This document shows positions 33,161 through 45,738 of a DNA stretch of 64,000 bases, piece by piece. How positions within the stretch are numbered: the stretch's first letter is position 1; each line of letters starts with the position of its first letter. The stretch lies in the NCBI GenBank assembly GCA_036924285.1, contig JAYKYS010000016.1, forward strand, positions 4,898,001-4,962,000, written 5' to 3'. The notes under the pieces were generated by a model. The model was not told where the DNA came from and ran no database searches. It was given only the letters and a program-made list of their open reading frames with translations. The DNA is from Asterella californica. Its lineage: Eukaryota; Streptophyta; Marchantiopsida; Marchantiales; Aytoniaceae. The position numbers and the translations under genes are program-made.

Positions 33161-35064
33161 TGAGCTATTCGTCTCTCTTCTCCTATAAGCTTGGGTCCAA
33201 TCTATGGCTCTCAATTATCTTCTGTCACCACGTTAGAGATAGAAGACGAAGTCGTTGACTGCTATCTTGCAGCCTCTAGAGCAGTTTCTTTCTGCTCACC
33301 ATCAACAACCTCCACCTCCACTGTGCGAAAAACTCATGCAGTCCTAGCTGCAAGCTCCACACTCTCTCTTACGACATCTCATGATGTCTAAGGATGACGA
33401 ACTCCACACGCCTTGTCTCCATGCTTTGTCTCCACCGACCCGGTAGACAAAGAGCTCAGAAGTGTCCAAGCAGTAACATTCGTTGATCGCATCCGATGCT
33501 GGTCAGCCAATCCAAGGCCCCACGTCAAGCAGTTCAAGTCCATTGCTTGACTCAACACTTGACGACATGAAGCTTCTGACATCAAAGCTACTGCTGTCGT
33601 ACCCATAGAGAAACACATCGCTCGCTCTCTCTCATCGACATTGAGCTCCACCAACTGCTATAACTGAGCATCCCACACAAGCCCAAGTCCTCTATTTCTG
33701 TAAGCATGTGACGTTGAAAAGCTCATCAACGTGAGCAACTCTATCATAAGTCGTCCCACGAGATTCACCACTGTCATGAGTGACCTGTCGACAACTCTCA
33801 TTACTTGAGATCGTCGCACTGCATCCAAGTTGTCATCAACCGTGAGGTGCGCTGGTCGTCCCACTCCATCGTGTGCGTGCTTAAGCACCTCTCTCGATAA
33901 CAAGTTCGTCCATCACAACTGGACGATGTGCACGAGATCTCACTCTTGCTACATCTAACAGCACTGTCGGTCCAACTCAGGATTGCATTTGGTGCACACT
34001 CGTCATCATCTGTGTACGAGCATCACCCAACAAAAGAACGTTCTCCAAGATGTACGCTAGAGAATCCATATGATGCATCTGGAGATGTCGTAAGATCCGT
34101 AACATCTCCCAAAACATCCTAGATCGCGTGTCATGTAAACCTTGACCTCTCCCAACACGTGGATGATCTTGACATGATCAGTCGGCTATCACCAAATGAA
34201 TGGTGTCAACAAATGTGAGATCCTGCACCCTCAACAGCAAAATATCTGACGGTAATGCTTATTGATATTCTCTAACGACTGATATGGACAACAACTCAAG
34301 ATATCTCTGCACCAAACATGTCACAAAACGCAATGAGATGCGTCTCGCAATCTCATCTCTCTCCACATATAAGTATCGCTGTACTTGTATACATGACTGC
34401 AATACCGCAGCTAAACTTGTGTTGATCTCTCCAAACAGCTCTAACACACACACACCTTCCTCTGAAAACTGCCACACAATGAAAGTCGTATCCAATGATG
34501 ATAAGATCCATGGTCAGTAGCAAGAACAACCCTTTGTTCCTTTACTGGCGGTACAAAGGCTTCACTCCAAGCCTACTGCACCAATCGATCAGCATACTGC
34601 TGCAACTCTCTACTCGAACTCCAGAGTGGAACATCCAAGGCAGATGGTACTACCATAGTCATGCTAAGCATGTCCCCCACCTCCTCAAAGACCGGAGTAT
34701 CCTCCGCATGGACATTGTCTTCTAAGAACTCGTCCGGCCAAGTGATGACCGAACTGAACTTTACAACAGATGCCATCGTCTCTGATGTAGGCTCCATTGG
34801 GACCCAACTCTAGCACTGAACCGCACTGATAAGCGGCTCACTCGTCCTTCCCGGACTGCCAACCTGGTCTGTAAGATGTTGTCTTCGTCCACGAACCCCA
34901 TAAGGTATAACACATCACCTCCAACCAATACATCATAAGACTCTGTGGCCGTAACGATGGCTTTGGTCTTCACCATAGAACCATCCGTGGGATGATCAGA
35001 TCGAACTCTCACCATCAACATCTCGCGTGTCATGTGTAGAGCTGCTCCTTAGAGATGTATATAG

Positions 35065-35250
35065 CTAGAATGGACATCTCTCCACCTCGGACTTCCTCAA
35101 ATCCAAACCAATGCACGCCGCTTTCTCCAACATCAACGGTTGGGCTCCAGAGTCTAACAAAACTTTCTGCGATCTATACGCTTTCCTTGAATGTGTCACC
35201 AAACAGAAGATATCACTTCTGTTGTCCAACAACACCACACCTGGTGCCAA
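35065..35250 (-). pseudogene. Element B protease remnant
   Basis: Minus-strand frame with VLLDSGAQPLML, a retropepsin D-S-G-A active site, about 60 residues. Upstream and downstream sequence is interrupted. Its place between the gag knuckles and RT fits gypsy order. Confidence 0.65.
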
Positions 35251-35619
35251 ACCAGCACGGTCAATCGTCGGTCTAGCTGATAACTCATCTAACTTGGCAG
35301 CCGCCGCTTGTCAAGTACCACTGATAGTTGTCCTGGTCCTCGACTCCATGGACACATCTACCGTCTCTCGTTGAACCACCTTAGCACTAGAGGTAGCTAC
35401 ATCCTCGCTCTCACTGAGCGTGGTTGCCAACTGGAACTCTTGAGCCAAGCTTACTCTCAATGTCTTCATATCTGTGGCTGAAAATAGTGAGGCTCTCAAA
35501 ACTGCTGTAGCCGTCTCCAACATCGGGTTTGACGTGACATCCACAGACGTCGAGAGTTGACTCGCATCACTCCCACTCTTGGATGTCGATGCATCCAACT
35601 CCACTGCACCATCGGTAGA

Positions 35620-36876
35620 TCATTTAGGAACCATAGACGTGGTCCTCAACGCCTCCAATAGCGTGAATAAATGCGGAAGCCTGGCTCGTCTATCAGCCTC
35701 TTCACGTTGTAGATCCAACTCCACCAACACACCTCGTGGCTCAGAGACACATACTGCACTCCGAGTCACTACAGTAGATGCTTCAATCTGCATCACACCA
35801 GCCATGAAGTCGAAGTCATCTCCTTCTCTTCCATAAGACGTGGAAGACTCTGTTCTTGAACCAGATCTCCGCTGAACCATAGCCATACTAGTTATCATCT
35901 GCTCCAACTGCTCAATCCGAACAGCCATAATCGCATCTGACGTCGTAGTAGACGGTGGATCGACTGGTCCTCTCTCGGGTGCTGGAACTCTACCTCCAAC
36001 TCGACCACCATGGTCTCTCTGAGCTCCTCCGTCTCGTCCACGATCAGCCTTCTCTTGTCGTAGCTCGGGGTGGAGATCAAAACAACGGTCACTACTATGA
36101 CCTGGTCGCATGCAGTGGTCACACTTCTTAGGTATCGCTTGAGACGTCTTAGACGTCTCGTAACCACATCTCCTCTGTGGACAGTCCCTCTGCTGATGAG
36201 GACCATCACACGTCCAGCAAGGACCCGCTTGCTGTTGACTAGAGAAGGACGGCATGAACTTCTACCCTCCAGGTCCTCCAGCACCTCCTAGAGATCGTGA
36301 CTGTTCAACACGATCTTTACCACCACCACCACCACCACCACCACCACCACGCTGTTGCGTAGCATGAGATCCTCGAGAAGAGGTGGTCACTCCATGAGGT
36401 GCCTCCCTACTGAACCCAACAATCAACATCCTCTCCTCCACCATGTTGAGCTCAATTTGCTCAGCCAGACCGAAGACAACCGTCAATGTCGGAGCGGTGT
36501 CTCTCGGGAGAGTCGCATCTCTGACTCTCCTACGTAGCTCTCGGTCCAGAATCCCATGTTAGAACAAGACTGCTTGTGCTTCCATCACCCCTTGGGTAAC
36601 ATTGATCAACCGGCTCATGTGAGTGGTCATTCCAGTTTTCTGCTGGAACTCCTACAGACTCCTCAACTTGTCGGTCCGCACACCTTGATAGTTCTTTCGC
36701 AAACACGGGAAGAACTGAACCACAAGGTTAAACCCTGGTGGTATCCCACTCACACTACACTTGCTCCACTACTAGTGAACGCACCACTGGTAGTAGGTAC
36801 TCCGCCACCCGTGGATGTACCACGGCTACTGGCATCCGAACTCATAGGTGTACGTCTCCCGAAACTACACCAATAG
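35620..36876 (-). pseudogene. Element B Gag remnant with two zinc knuckles
   Basis: Minus-strand pieces in more than one frame. A capsid-like segment (about 36790-36490, with stops) contains KNYQGVRTDKLRSL and DRELRRRVRDATL. A polyglycine run, encoded by the CCACCA repeat at about 36330-36351, follows. Two CCHC motifs come next: CWTCDGPHQQRDC and CDHCMRPGHSSDRC, each C-x2-C-x4-H-x4-C. The Gag is distinct in sequence from the A1 family. Stops and frame changes make it non-functional. Confidence 0.7.
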
Positions 36877-37994
36877 TGATACAAACATAGTTGGGAGACC
36901 AATGTTCTCTCCACAACTCAGTCTCCATGTTGTAGTCTCGTCTGAACTCATGATAATCGTCCATCGGCGGTCCCTCTAAGTGTTGGAACAAATCTTTTCA
37001 GGTCATGAAAGATGTGAACAGTTGTGGGTTCTATATCCGCTACAGATTGCACCACCTTATAGATCTCGTCGATGTCTCACAACACGGTGTGACGACACTA
37101 GACTCATCATCAGAAAACACACTATATGCATCTGACTCGTCCTCTGTAACAACCGACGGCAATGGTGTAGATAGTCGGTATCTCATCCCACTCCGTGTAT
37201 ATCCATTATCTGAGAAGTCCTCACCAGAACCTCTTGAGAACTCCGTGATGATAGAATCTCGTGAACACACTCTCCAACAAGAATGCTGAAATCTCCGTCG
37301 TCACCGTAACCACAACTTGCCTAACCCCATTCCTACTGAGCTCACCTATCCTCTACTAAGACGGTCAAGGTAAGGATAACATGTACATGTCATGACCACA
37401 AGCAGCCTCTCATGGTCTGTTGATCGCTAGTCCAACCTCATCGTGAGAGAAACAAAGATAGTCTGACTGGTCCGCAATTCCAGTCTCACTACCGATAGCA
37501 CACTAGAGTGAACCACTCCGGAAATAAAGTGGCAACACAAGCAAATGCGGTGCACAAACAGGAAGCAGAATAAGGAGGGGTTCCAACAACAAGAAGTCCA
37601 AATGATAACCCTCCACACTCAAACATTGACATAAAGAGAAATTCAGCCCCATCCGGACTGACGACTCCTCTTCGATGACCACATGTACAATATATGACCA
37701 TCAACTGTTATAACTTGTACCTATGGTCACTAACTAGATTTCCACATCTCTAGTAGCTCCAAAATTATCTACGTGGTAGCTCTACTAGCTCACCACAGAC
37801 AACTGTCACCAGTTGTCTTCATACGCGTCTCTACGATATAGACAAACACTACCACAACGACAGTTTCCCCCTAGTACTATGGGGTCGTCTTACCATTCCT
37901 CTAGGAACGTGCGAAAATGTCTCATACTACCTTAAACAAATCCATAAATACTTGCACGCATCCCTAGAAGACACCAAGAGCTATTGATCTAGTG
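36877..37994. other. Element B leader, no gene recognised
   Basis: This lies between gag and the 5S-like segment. Scattered short frames only. I see no conserved motif. Confidence 0.35.
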
Positions 37995-38095
37995 GTAAAG
38001 CCAAAGCTAAGAATTGTAGCAAGTTAGAGTTAAGTGTGCAAGCTCAGGAATAGTGTTGGGATGGGTGACCTGCTGGTTTTACACTTCTCACACAA
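37995..38095 (+). repeat. 5S-rRNA-like segment (SINE3-type or Cassandra-type relic)
   Basis: Resembles the 3' two-thirds of plant 5S rRNA: AGTTAAGTGTGC (box A region) at about 38028, TAGTGTTGGGATGGG (intermediate element into box C), and GGATGGGTGACCTGCTGG at about 38059, one mismatch from the usual GGATGGGTGACCTCCTGG. The 5' third and the end of the gene are not conserved, so it is not an intact 5S gene. The pol III internal promoter elements are kept. 5S sequences occur in SINE3-type SINEs and in the LTRs of Cassandra elements. Which applies here is not resolved. Confidence 0.65.
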
Positions 38096-38129
38096 CTGAA
38101 AGCTTGCATACCTCTCTCACGCATGCTAG

Positions 38130-38360
38130 CAAGCTGGTTTACGGCGGGCTCGGATTCGGGCTCCGCTCTGTCTCCGTATTCTGCTTCTCACGCCTCCGCA
38201 CTCACACACCTCTGCTCCTCGAAGCCTCTAAACATCTCCTAATACGCGCTCCCGCTCACGCTCCGCTTGGAGTAGAGTAGAAAACGTCTCCTAACACGAA
38301 CTCCACAATGTGATACTCCCACTCACTCTCCGCTCCGCTTGGAGTAGGGTGGAACTCGGA
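38130..38360. repeat. GC-rich segment with repeated CTCCGCTTGGAGTAG
   Basis: CTCCGCTTGGAGTAG occurs at about 38261 and 38334 within DNA rich in CGCTCC/CTCCGC words, immediately downstream of the 5S-like segment. It may be the body of the same small element. Confidence 0.45.
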
Positions 38361-38913
38361 TCAAACACTACACAAGAAGGACGCGTAGGAAGAGAACACA
38401 CCCCAAAACAGCAAAACAGATCTAAAACACACTCCAGAAGGTCGAAATCTGCCAAATTGACCCTCGCATGCAAGATTACGTCAGATTTTGGACCACCTGC
38501 GATCTTCTTCTCCTTGTAACTCTTTCGATCTTTCACCAAATCGGCTGATTTTTGGTGCATTGGAATAGTCTTCTCAACGCGTACCTACTGCACTCCTCAG
38601 CACCAGAAATTGCTGATCCACACCTACCCGACGTCCACCGACGTACTTCTGTCGATCTCAAATTGATCTCACAACCTATCACGGGAAATTCCAGCAGTGC
38701 TTCTGCACTATCTCACCACCAATTCGACCAAGAACAGATCCAAACAGTACTAATCCACACAACGATCAACCACAATACCAAAAAGAACCACTCCACGCAC
38801 AAGCGCTCCCGCAGATCAAAAATATCAACGATCTGCAAATTCTGGAGATACCACCGACAGAAATCCGTGACTTGAAAGCTCTCAATCAGACCTCGCAATT
38901 CGAGTTCTTCGAG

Positions 38914-39204
38914 TGATATACGATACGTACTCACTCCACCATGCCAACCGGCACTAAGCAACCACTAAAGTTGAGTCAAATCCACTCTGTGCTCGTAGAG
39001 AATCCAGATTGCACTTACCAAGACTACCCACCATAGCCAGGAGCTTGAAAGCTCAACTCGAAGAATTAAAACCCCCACGCCCTACATGCGAAGTATACCC
39101 TTAGTGGGCTATTCCAAGAACTCGCCGTAACGGCACTAACGGTCCTATCGAGATTAGTCACTCGCACTCGGTCAACCTAGCCGAGGTGCTAAACTGACGT
39201 GACA
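38914..39204 (-). repeat. 5' LTR candidate of element B
   Basis: Shares about 150 bp (38914-39067) with the repeat at 21668-21816 and ends TATATCA on the minus strand. A possible TG start (TGTCACGTCAG at 39204) would give an LTR of about 290 bp, but only the inner 150 bp has a partner, so the outer limit is a guess. Confidence 0.45.
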
Positions 39205-40499
39205 AGAGAAAAACCACGGGCTTGGGTGGAGGAGGTCATAAAACCGATCAATAGCATAATGACTTTGAGAATTAGCACATTTGTTGATTTGTATCAAGCC
39301 ACATATAAATGTGTGTTGGGTTCCTCGATCACATATGCATTTTGTCCACATGTTTTTTCCTCATCTTCATTCAAACACTGATATTGCTCCGTAAATTGAG
39401 ATTCATTATGCTTTTCATCAACATAGTTGCTTTAGGCAAGTGCATAATCTTCCAGATTATTATAGTTCAAATGTTGCACACAAAGAACCGGCTAGAAACT
39501 GATGTACTTGTCATGCCTTTGCTTAGGAATTTTGAGCTTAGGACTTATGATAGCAATAGACTTGCCAATGGGTTTAGCTGCTTAGGCAAGTGGGTTTAGC
39601 CACTCCTTATGATGTAATTCGTAATAGTGAATGTATCACAATTGTCATGATTTGAAGTTGCTCATTCTAGGTTAGCTTTTTGTGACCTAAGTCTTGGTTC
39701 ACAGATTCAAGTACAAACAAGCATGCATATCGATGTTTATCTTTTTATTTTTCTGTTGAGTCGTAAAATTCTGGATGTAATACGATTCAGGCTGAACTCA
39801 GATGTTCACAATATGTATATTAATGACCCATATCCATTGACAGAGATATGACGACATCTCCAAAAAAGAAGTGTCGTGAATATATTCATGACGAGTACTC
39901 CAAGAAAGAAGTCACGTTGAATTCTAAATCATTTGAAACACATAAATTCTTGTGCAACTTGAGAATGATTATATAAAATTCAAGGTAGATAAAAGAGAGA
40001 ATACAACAATGAGTGTAAGTCATGAAAGCGGAAAAATAATGTCAATACTTACGTCCATGATGCATTTGGTTGCTTGACTCAGAGTTCTTATATTTCAAAT
40101 GTTACAAACTTGCTCATATCTTGGACTTGTCTACCTAGCCTGAACGATCTGATAATGATTAATCAGTGTACAACTGACTAATCATAGACGGGCTAGATTG
40201 TGCATCATCAGTGGAAATATGTTCAAGCGTGACTCTTTAAATGCGAGATCGTTCAAGTAACTAATTCATACGAGATATTAGAGGGTGTCAAACTTGGAAC
40301 CTTTCCAAGAGATTTTTCGCCCGCGGGCTGGAGTTATGATTTCAGCCGTACATATGGGGGTGTTTCCTGATAGTATCTCCGGAGGCACCTATAGAAATGC
40401 TCATGGGCATTTTCTTATTCACTTTCAGTATGTTTCAACCGTGTTCGTCGATAATCCACGAGTGACTTTCAGCATGTCGTATGTTCTCAGCAGCTGGAT
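39205..40499. other. AT-rich DNA; no gene recognised
   Basis: Short frames without recognisable content on both strands. Confidence 0.35.
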
Positions 40500-41106
40500 C
40501 TGCTATCTGCCCATTTGGCTGGATGCTTCCTCATGTACACTGCTACCAGTAGGATGATCTACTTCTGACTGCCGGGTAGGAACACTCGATACAGTGTCGC
40601 CGAGCATGCTTGGAAATGAGATATCGGTAAATGTAGTATTTGATGAAGACGGCGTATGAGAGAAATATAATTCTACAGCTTCCGAGGGAGAAGGACATAA
40701 CTCGCTTGAGAATTCTGCATCTCTGGCTTCCCATAATCCCCACAACCTGCTGGTCTGTGCACAGACTGTAGCGAGATACAAGACATTGCAAGCTAAGTCA
40801 CTTTCTTCATTATATCTCATCAGTATATTGTCCTTTGAGCTTTTTATCTACAATCGTCATAATATCTGTGGGGTACTGTTTCTGCACCTGTGAGAAGCAA
40901 ATTAATCAATGTCATTAGCTTGTTGTTAGAGGTGTGGTGCACATAACCAAAACTTATCAGCATGCAGAGTATCATATATTATAAGATCTAGCTATAGAGC
41001 TGTAAAATATATTCTGGGCATCCTGGCCAGTGAATCAGATTAACAGAAACATCAGCGTGACTACTTACCCATTCAATAAGGGTTCCTGAACTTCCATCTA
41101 GAAGTT
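40500..41106 (-). pseudogene. Receptor-like kinase C-terminal exons, frameshifted
   Basis: Minus strand. A short exon ending at 41069 reads VELLDGSSGTLIEW and is followed by GTAAGT. A second exon starts at 40887 after a CAG acceptor and continues in phase with VQKQYPTDIMTIVDKKLKG. This is the pattern of plant receptor-like-kinase C-lobes (a Trp-containing LI/VEW segment, then a VDxxLKG segment). The next motif, LAMSCISLQSVHRP, matches subdomain XI (Cys ... Arg-Pro), but it needs a frame change after 40820 and crosses a TAG. The rest of the kinase was not found to the right. I read it as a gene relic; a live gene with sequence errors is less likely. Confidence 0.5.
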
Positions 41107-43299
41107 CAACGTAAGCTATGAACTTTCGGTATCAGTGACAAAAAGTTATTAATGAAAAATGGTTTTTTCTACTCAAAATCTCACTTCCTTGTGAACCACG
41201 ATCCTAGACAAAGTTATCCGTTTGTTTCTTATGGCTTTTCTCGCATCGATCGTAAAACTGTTTTCTCACGTCGACCGTCTTTACGTTTAACTTTGACACC
41301 TCTTATTATCATCATTTCTTTAAGCGTTACCCTTCCTCTTTTAAGCATTTATGAAGCAACCTAAACGTGCAAGACCAAACAAGCTCGTGGAAGTCAAGTT
41401 AGGGAGTGCAATACATAGAAAAATGACTGTATTTCACGATAACCTCAACAACGAATGATGGTAATGTAGTGGTGAGAGCTCGGGTTCTTGGAACACCAAG
41501 TCTATAGTTCTCTTTGTTCATATGTAATGTAGTAAACCCAATTTTTTGCAAATAGATGCACTTGTGTGTTGTAAGTAATTTAAGACTAACACTATTGTAG
41601 TTAGACATTTTGTTAACCCAATATGAACGTACATGATGATGGATCACACTGTTGCGTCTTTTCTGAGCTTTTTTTTTGCATTTCTATGTTAGGTTCAGTT
41701 CTCTTCATAATTAATATAATATCAGAACAAAATTAGTGAGACCTAAAATAATGTTTTAGATTTATTTTATCTTTCAACTCTACTAATAGTTTCTTTATAG
41801 AAAGATGTGTTTTTCATATGAGTGGTTTTGATATTGCTTTTAAACTTATTATCATATCAAATTCTTGTCACATCATTAACTACAAATACTGTTTCGTAAC
41901 TTTTTGTGGAAGTTTAAATTGGTCTCCTTCGTACTTAGCGTAGTGTGTCAAAAGTTTTCCCCAAACCAAGAGATTTGGTACTCATGGTACACAAAACATC
42001 AACCTCTTGCATAAATGTGATAACATTTTTCATTATTTCAGGGTCTTCATTATTCAGTTTTTATAAATGATCTATAATTTTAATCATAATTATTATAATT
42101 ATGTATTTATTATGAATATGATTTACTATATGAACTATAAATATATTATAACATAACATATTCACATAATAATACATTCTTTAAAACCAGTTGAGACATG
42201 TTAAGAGCTCTTCAAACCTAAATACTATCGTGAGGACCAAAGAGTGATCAAGAATAACTGTTGTTCGTATTATGTTTTAGCTTTTAATTATCCATAAACT
42301 TACTTTTTTTCCTTGAATATTATATTTGGATTTGTAAAAATAGTTCATAAAATTTCCTTTTTGACCGTGGAATGTTAACATAAACATGTGTCCATTAAAC
42401 TTCATCTCGATCTTTGTATACTTATCTTACCCATATCATAGGGAACATATTAGTTTATCTTTTGAAAAACATCAAACAAAAAGGCAACTTACAAACATAA
42501 TTGGTGTTTAAAGAATGCATGGGGAACAAAAACTTGGGAGCTCAATATTCCTTAGAATTATTTACTTTAAGAAAATTCACTATAATCTTTATTGTGAGTA
42601 GTTTAACCATTTGTATTGTTCTCTTTATATTTATGTCATTTTATAAACATAAATATAACAGATGATAACAGATAATCTTATAGTTTTCATATATTTTTTC
42701 TATCTATAATAAGAAATTATATAATAGAAATTTAAGGTTATATTATATTATATTTTTTAGATATTTATTATGCCACACATGATTGATGATAAAATTTGAT
42801 GTCTCCTTAACATTTACTAATAAAGCAATAAGCAAACATGGTGTTTTTCAGTTCTATAAAGAAGAGTCTTCATTCTTTCAAGAAATTAGAATGAAATACA
42901 GAAAAATGTATAAAAATGTATATAACCTACCCAAGGGCGGAAACTTTGAGAAGAGGTTTATAGCACTGGTCTGTCAGCCAGAAAGAGATTATGTTTTTCC
43001 CATATCTTTTCATATTTTGATATGTTTGGTTTAATTAAGTCAATATGCATGTCTTATCACGTGACTTACCAAGATTGGTTGAATATTTGTGTATGATGCT
43101 TCTATCGAGGACATTTATTTCACTAAAGATCTTTATTTTTTCATTGAAAAAATGTATGTGTCTACAATGGTATATGTCATTCATGATCCAAAATCTGTCC
43201 ATTATATCATGCAAAAGAGAGGAAAATAATTAGACTATCTGTCCAACTAGAAAAGAACTTGTTCAAATTTATCCGATCTAGAGTTCGACGGGTGGTTAG
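41107..43299. other. AT-rich DNA; no gene recognised
   Basis: Strongly AT-rich from about 41650 to 42780. Two neighbouring frames (42783-43034 and 43045-43233) are open but have no motif I recognise. Confidence 0.35.
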
Positions 43300-43965
43300 A
43301 CCAGTATCAAAGCGCATTTCGATCTAGACTTGGATGTATGGACAATGATAGACCCAAAGGTTAGAGCAAGATTTCCGTTCGGGAACCTGGACCTAGACGC
43401 ACATCCCGTGGAGTTGGACCGCTAAGTGTGCTAGAGGTACTGTTTATGACCCTAGACTTAATGGAAAGTCCTCCCCAAGTGACGTTGTGACTTGCTCATG
43501 TTTTGGAACCGACCTAGCAAGGTCTAGGTTAGGTCTTTGTTGAGCTTGAGAGTTAAGGAGACAGTTCGGCTCAAGTCTGACTCCGATCTGAACCAAATGA
43601 GATTAAAGTAAGTGGTGTGTTGCTTTAATCTTCACTAAAAATTTTAGAGGAGAATCCGGATATATCATCCGAAAGTATTTTACGCGAGTTGACGACGAGA
43701 TATATCTACAGTTAGATAGTTGAGAGTTCTTGATCTTGACCTAACGGTCTAACCGCATGTTGCTAAATGACTAGTATATAACAGACTTTGTCTTTGATGA
43801 TCTCATTTTTTGATCAATCAATCAAGCGTATAGGAGAACTTTGTATAAAGGGGATTTATAATTTTGAGAGAAACTTGTGTACTATGTCTGAATGTAATGT
43901 TGTATGAATGATTCATATCCGTTTACAAGGGACTCTAGCGTACTAGTGTGAATCACTAGTAACAG
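43300..43965 (+). repeat. Degraded LTR-like repeat, inverted relative of the element D LTR
   Basis: From about 43340 to 43590 this matches the reverse complement of about 49815-50065, with many substitutions. Shared blocks in order include GACCGCTAAGTGTGCT-like, CCCCAAGTGACGTTGTGACT-like and GACTTGCTCATGTTT. A CA-type end followed by GTTTGGCGACCATCTTGG at about 43961 could be an LTR end and leader, unproven. Confidence 0.5.
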
Positions 43966-45091
43966 TTTGGCGACCATCTTGGAGAACACAACAAATGCAA
44001 GTTGTAACCAGCGAGATCTTTGAGTGACGGACTTGGATCGAGAAGTTTGCAACAGGAAAGAAGAAGAAACACTAGGATAATTAAGCAAGAGAATGACAGA
44101 GAACTGATCGACTGGATCGGATGAAGAACCGGAAAAAGAAATTGTAGAAGTATACTAATTACAACCAGAAGAATTAATTTACAACACGGATGAAAAAACA
44201 TAACTGCTACAATACGGAGAACTTACAAATAGAATGTCGACTCTAACTCTCGATATGGACTACATTCTCTACCATTGCAATCCAATCACGACATGATACG
44301 TGTAGATTCGACTGAGATACAACGGAAACAATACAGTTATATTCTCATCCGCAAACAATTTATGTATTGTTAACATGTTGTTGAGTAATCTGAAAAAATG
44401 AGACCTTAGCATCATACTACCATTATGTTGAGGAATCTCAAAGTTGTTATCCAACCGTATAAAGAATCACAATGAAATGTTTTTCTAGATAGAGATCAAA
44501 CATGGAATCTTTGAAATAGTCCCAAGAAACATGAGAATCACAATCAAGCTACTCGTCTTGAACAATGTCTGGAGACATCAGAAGATGATGTAAAATCAAT
44601 CCACAAAGTTGATAAAATATCAACTTGATGAACTATTCATCAGAAGATCTTGAATGAAAGTGAAAATAATCTATATGTGGTATTTGATGTCTTATTGATC
44701 AAGGAATCCGAACTAAGACTTAAGATCCATGAAGATAAGAGAACTATAGGAGAAATTTTACTCTCCTCCTACAGAAATACACCAAACAACGAGTACTTAA
44801 TGAAGAAAAAAAATGTTTGAAACTAAAATTTGTGCATCAAGTGACAAGTGATTTTGCTACCATCTCTCGAACAAACCCGGAGGAGTATTTTGAACCCGCA
44901 TCCGGACTAGAAATGAAAGAGATAAAAAACGTTTCAACGTAGAGGCTTACTAACTTTCGTGCACCTATCACCTTGTTGCGTCAGCGGAAGCTCTTGCTCA
45001 GTAGGTCGTGAACTTTACACCGCTAACCTGCAAACACAATCACAAGTTAGCGTCCATGCACCACTCATCTTATCTCAGTTTGGTCCGGACC
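43966..45091. other. No gene recognised
   Basis: A-rich DNA with short frames on the minus strand (about 43882-44454) that lack motifs. Ends at the left LTR of element C. Confidence 0.35.
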
Positions 45092-45735
45092 TATAACGAC
45101 CTATGTTACACATAAGAAGTTTGTCCATTAGTAAGGCATTTAGTTATAACTAAGTGTTGAGAATGTTTATTTGCTGCCCAAGTACTTTAAGGAGGTATCA
45201 AGTTAGTCATGACTAGCTAAAGTTAGTTATGGTTAAACTTAGCTGTACTTTTGACAGAATTCAGATATTTTTTAAAGAGTGAGCACTACTATCTTGTCAT
45301 CTTGTCTAAAAGGTAAAAAGGAGGTGGAAAGTATCCCTTATCTCCTTTTTGACTTGATATGAGTGGTTGGATTAAAGTTGTGGACTTTGTGTGCATTAAA
45401 AACAAGAAGAGATTCCACATGTTTCCTTTTTAGTGGGTCCTAGTGTAGAGGGGGGGTGGAAATTCAAGATTCCTTGAAAATATTCCAGAATCCTTCTAGA
45501 AGTTGTTGACTTTGAAGGAATAAGCCCATGTGAAAAAGTAAAAAGCCCATGTGATTAATGCTTTTACCTTAAGTAATATCTTAGTAAAACCCGGTAAAAA
45601 TAGTTACAGCTGAGTTACCGGAGGGTACCAAAGTAAAAACCTAGAATGTATAAATAGAGGAGTAGGAAAGAGCTCATCATCCTTATTCCGTAATGACAAC
45701 TTGAGTAATATAGAGAGTGTGGGATATTTTTAGCA
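45092..45735 (+). repeat. Left LTR of element C
   Basis: Begins TATAACGACC where the right copy has TGTAACGACC and is shared through TTTTTAGCATGTG. Contains TATAAATAGAGG at 45649-45660. The similarity ends exactly where the protease remnant begins, so the true LTR end may have been lost. Confidence 0.8.
45649..45660 (+). promoter_or_regulatory. TATA box of the element C LTR (left copy)
   Basis: TATAAATAGAGG, a strong plant TATA-box match, about 75 bp before the end of the shared repeat. It is conserved in the right LTR at about 49463-49474. Confidence 0.6.
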
Positions 45736-45738
45736 TGT

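Larger units (their letters stand above)
21668..39204 (-). mobile_element. Element B: old, broken Ty3/gypsy retrotransposon interrupted by A1
   Basis: Minus-strand order from right to left: LTR-like repeat (38914-about 39204), long leader, gag with two zinc knuckles (36876-35620), protease (about 35250-35065), RT and RNase H (33160-31800), integrase (31230-30871), a break of 8.7 kb filled by A1 (22164-30870), the rest of integrase (22163-21891) and an LTR-like repeat (21816-21668). Bridging the break, the integrase frame resumes in the expected place, so A1 landed in the integrase coding region. Multiple stops and frameshifts in every domain show that B is long dead. Its outer borders are approximate. 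Confidence 0.8.

Noticed and set aside
36331..36351. CCA microsatellite as an independent feature
   Set aside because: It encodes the polyglycine run of the element B Gag on the minus strand, so it is explained by that.
37990..38100. Functional 5S rRNA gene
   Set aside because: The 5' third and the 3' end do not match 5S and the stems would not form, so I call it 5S-derived only.
42783..43233. Two adjacent open frames (83 and 62 residues)
   Set aside because: In AT-rich DNA, no recognisable domain, and different frames. Not supported as a gene.
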